64,000 nt of DNA from Pseudomonadota bacterium (lineage in GTDB: Bacteria > Pseudomonadota > Gammaproteobacteria > UBA9214), in the NCBI GenBank assembly GCA_041395565.1, contig JAWLAI010000008.1:124001-188000 (forward strand), read 5' to 3'. Positions within the stretch are counted from its first letter, which is position 1, and every line of letters begins with the position of its first letter. The notes below the pieces were generated by a model, which worked only from the letters and a program-made list of their open reading frames with translations, was not told the DNA's origin and did not search any database. Made by a program: the position numbers and the translations under genes. This document shows, one piece after another, positions 63,240 through 64,000 of the stretch.

Positions 63240-63300
63240 TCATAAATAAATTCATTTTACACATATAGATAAAGTCTTTTTCTCACAATTCACATAACAA
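63240..63300. promoter_or_regulatory. AT-rich block in a divergent intergenic region
   Basis: About 60 bases that are far more AT-rich than the surroundings, between the divergent HDAC-like and rhodanese genes. It may hold promoters or UP-like elements. No clear -35/-10 pair stands out; a TTGACA at about 63341 is near the rhodanese gene. Confidence 0.4.
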
Positions 63301-63401
63301 TCCGCCCGGCACGCCTGCCCTGTCCGCTTGCCGGGCGCGGTTGACATTTGCACGCCCTGGCCGGAAGGTCATGCCCCTGAGACGACCCGGGAACCCCCGC
63401 C

Positions 63402-63839
63402 ATGACCGGATTGCACCGGCAACCGCTCCTGATCTGCCTGCTGGGCGTGCTCGCCCAGGCCGCGGGCGTGGCGGACGCGACGCCTTACATCAGCCCCGAG
63501 CGGATCGAAGGCATCCACACGGTCGACGCCGACGGCCTCATCGAACTGGTGATGCGCGCACCGGAGGTCGTGCTGATCGATGCCCGCATCCGCGACGACC
63601 GCAAGGACGGCTATATCGAAGGCTCGATCAGCCTGCCGGATAACGAAACCGACTGCGCGACGCTCGCCATCCGGGTGCCCGCACTCGACCGCCCGGTGCT
63701 GTTCTACTGCAACGGGGTGCGCTGCGCACGCTCGGCCCACGCCGCCCGCATCGCCCGCGCTTGCGGCTACACCCGTGTTTACTGGTACCGCAACGGCGTC
63801 GAGGAGTGGCGCAGGCAACAGTATCCTCTGGTCAGATGA
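63402..63839 (+). CDS. Exported rhodanese-like protein
   Basis: A 145-residue protein with a signal peptide (LLICLLGVLAQAAGVADA) and one rhodanese domain. The active-site loop is FYCNGVRCARSAHAA with the nucleophilic Cys of CNGVRC at about residue 105. VVLIDARIRDDRKDGYIEGSI is the usual domain start. It should handle sulfane sulfur in the periplasm. The Cys pair CNGVRC is not the loop of the thiosulfate sulfurtransferases proper, so the acceptor is open. Confidence 0.9.
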   Translation: MTGLHRQPLLICLLGVLAQAAGVADATPYISPERIEGIHTVDADGLIELVMRAPEVVLIDARIRDDRKDGYIEGSISLPDNETDCATLAIRVPALDRPVLFYCNGVRCARSAHAARIARACGYTRVYWYRNGVEEWRRQQYPLVR

Positions 63840-63879
63840 GATGCGCTCCCTGCGCGCGCGGGCGTCAGGGAACCATCGC

Positions 63880-63907
63880 TTGCCCGACCGCGGGTGACGC
63901 CTATAAT
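63880..63907 (+). promoter_or_regulatory. sigma70 promoter of ettA
   Basis: TTGCCC (63880-63885), a 16-base spacer and a perfect TATAAT (63902-63907), 38 bases before the ettA start codon. Confidence 0.7.
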
Positions 63908-63945
63908 GGGCGCCTTGTATCCAGCTCGCGGAGTTCCCCGACCTA

Positions 63946-64000
63946 ATGGCGCAGTACGTCTTCACCATGAATCAGGTGGGCAAGGTTGTCCCGCCGAAAC
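63946..64000 (+). CDS. ettA: Energy-dependent translational throttle protein EttA, N-terminus only
   Basis: The first 18 codons (MAQYVFTMNQVGKVVPPK) match the start of EttA, an ABC-F ATPase that gates the ribosome at low energy. A GGAG Shine-Dalgarno lies upstream. The gene runs off the window, so nothing more can be checked. Confidence 0.85.
   Translation, partial: MAQYVFTMNQVGKVVPPK

Noticed and set aside
1..64000. CRISPR arrays, prophage or insertion sequences
   Set aside because: I saw no spaced direct repeats, integrases, transposases or phage structural genes on either strand.

Overview
This is a GC-rich chromosomal window from a gammaproteobacterium. The evidence is gene content and order: trmJ-cysE-iscR, an EF-P/EpmA/EpmB modification set, glyA-nrdR-ribD-ribE-ribBA-ribH-nusB-thiL-pgpA, parC/parE, xseB-ispA, ssrA, htpX and ettA. 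A FimX orthologue, two proteins with VPxPA/PEP-CTERM-type C-terminal sorting signals, a Csp1-like copper-storage protein, a rubrerythrin/Fe-S/DUF3501 cassette and a giant 2-hydroxyacyl-CoA dehydratase activase suggest an environmental lineage, perhaps near Chromatiales or other sulfur-oxidising relatives. That placement is inference. I see no prophage, insertion sequence, CRISPR array or tRNA gene. Two single-base frameshifts (cysE, thiL), each the apparent loss of one G from a G-run, look more like consensus errors than decay.

Layout. 0-5 kb: htpX (cut by the window edge), ssrA with its terminator, a secreted His-rich protein of unknown function and a CTERM-sorted exported protein. 5-9 kb: Fur-controlled feoAB, a small heat-shock protein behind a sigma32-like promoter, a DUF938 methyltransferase and an unlisted 51-residue membrane protein with its own RBS and terminator. 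9-17 kb: iscR, cysE, trmJ; an Mla/MCE lipid-transport operon with a STAS-fused permease; epmA, efp and divergent epmB. 17-30 kb: a signalling block with a possible PilZ-like protein, FimX, a class III adenylate cyclase overlapping a lipoprotein, and a GGDEF-EAL protein paired with a GspG-like pseudopilin; these point to c-di-GMP/cAMP control of pili or secretion.

30-40 kb, all minus strand: parE, parC, then a self-contained TonB locus (tonB, exbB, exbD, two HupE/UreJ-family membrane proteins, a TonB-dependent receptor). It looks like an outer-plus-inner-membrane metal uptake route, with palindromes just upstream of tonB. 40-46 kb: the DUF3501/Fe-S/rubrerythrin cassette, divergent xseB-ispA, folE2, a retropepsin-like protease and a class I glutamine amidotransferase. 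46-54 kb: the 1592-residue activase, the second CTERM protein, PPK2 and Csp1-like protein. 54-62 kb: the riboflavin/thiamine operon from glyA to pgpA, in which RibBA has a degenerate GTP cyclohydrolase II half. 62-64 kb: an HDAC-fold hydrolase, a secreted rhodanese and the first codons of ettA.

The parts most worth pursuing as possible new biology are the TonB-HupE locus with its operator-like palindromes, the DUF3501/Fe-S/rubrerythrin cassette, the giant activase, and the pseudopilin/GGDEF-EAL and cyclase/lipoprotein pairs.
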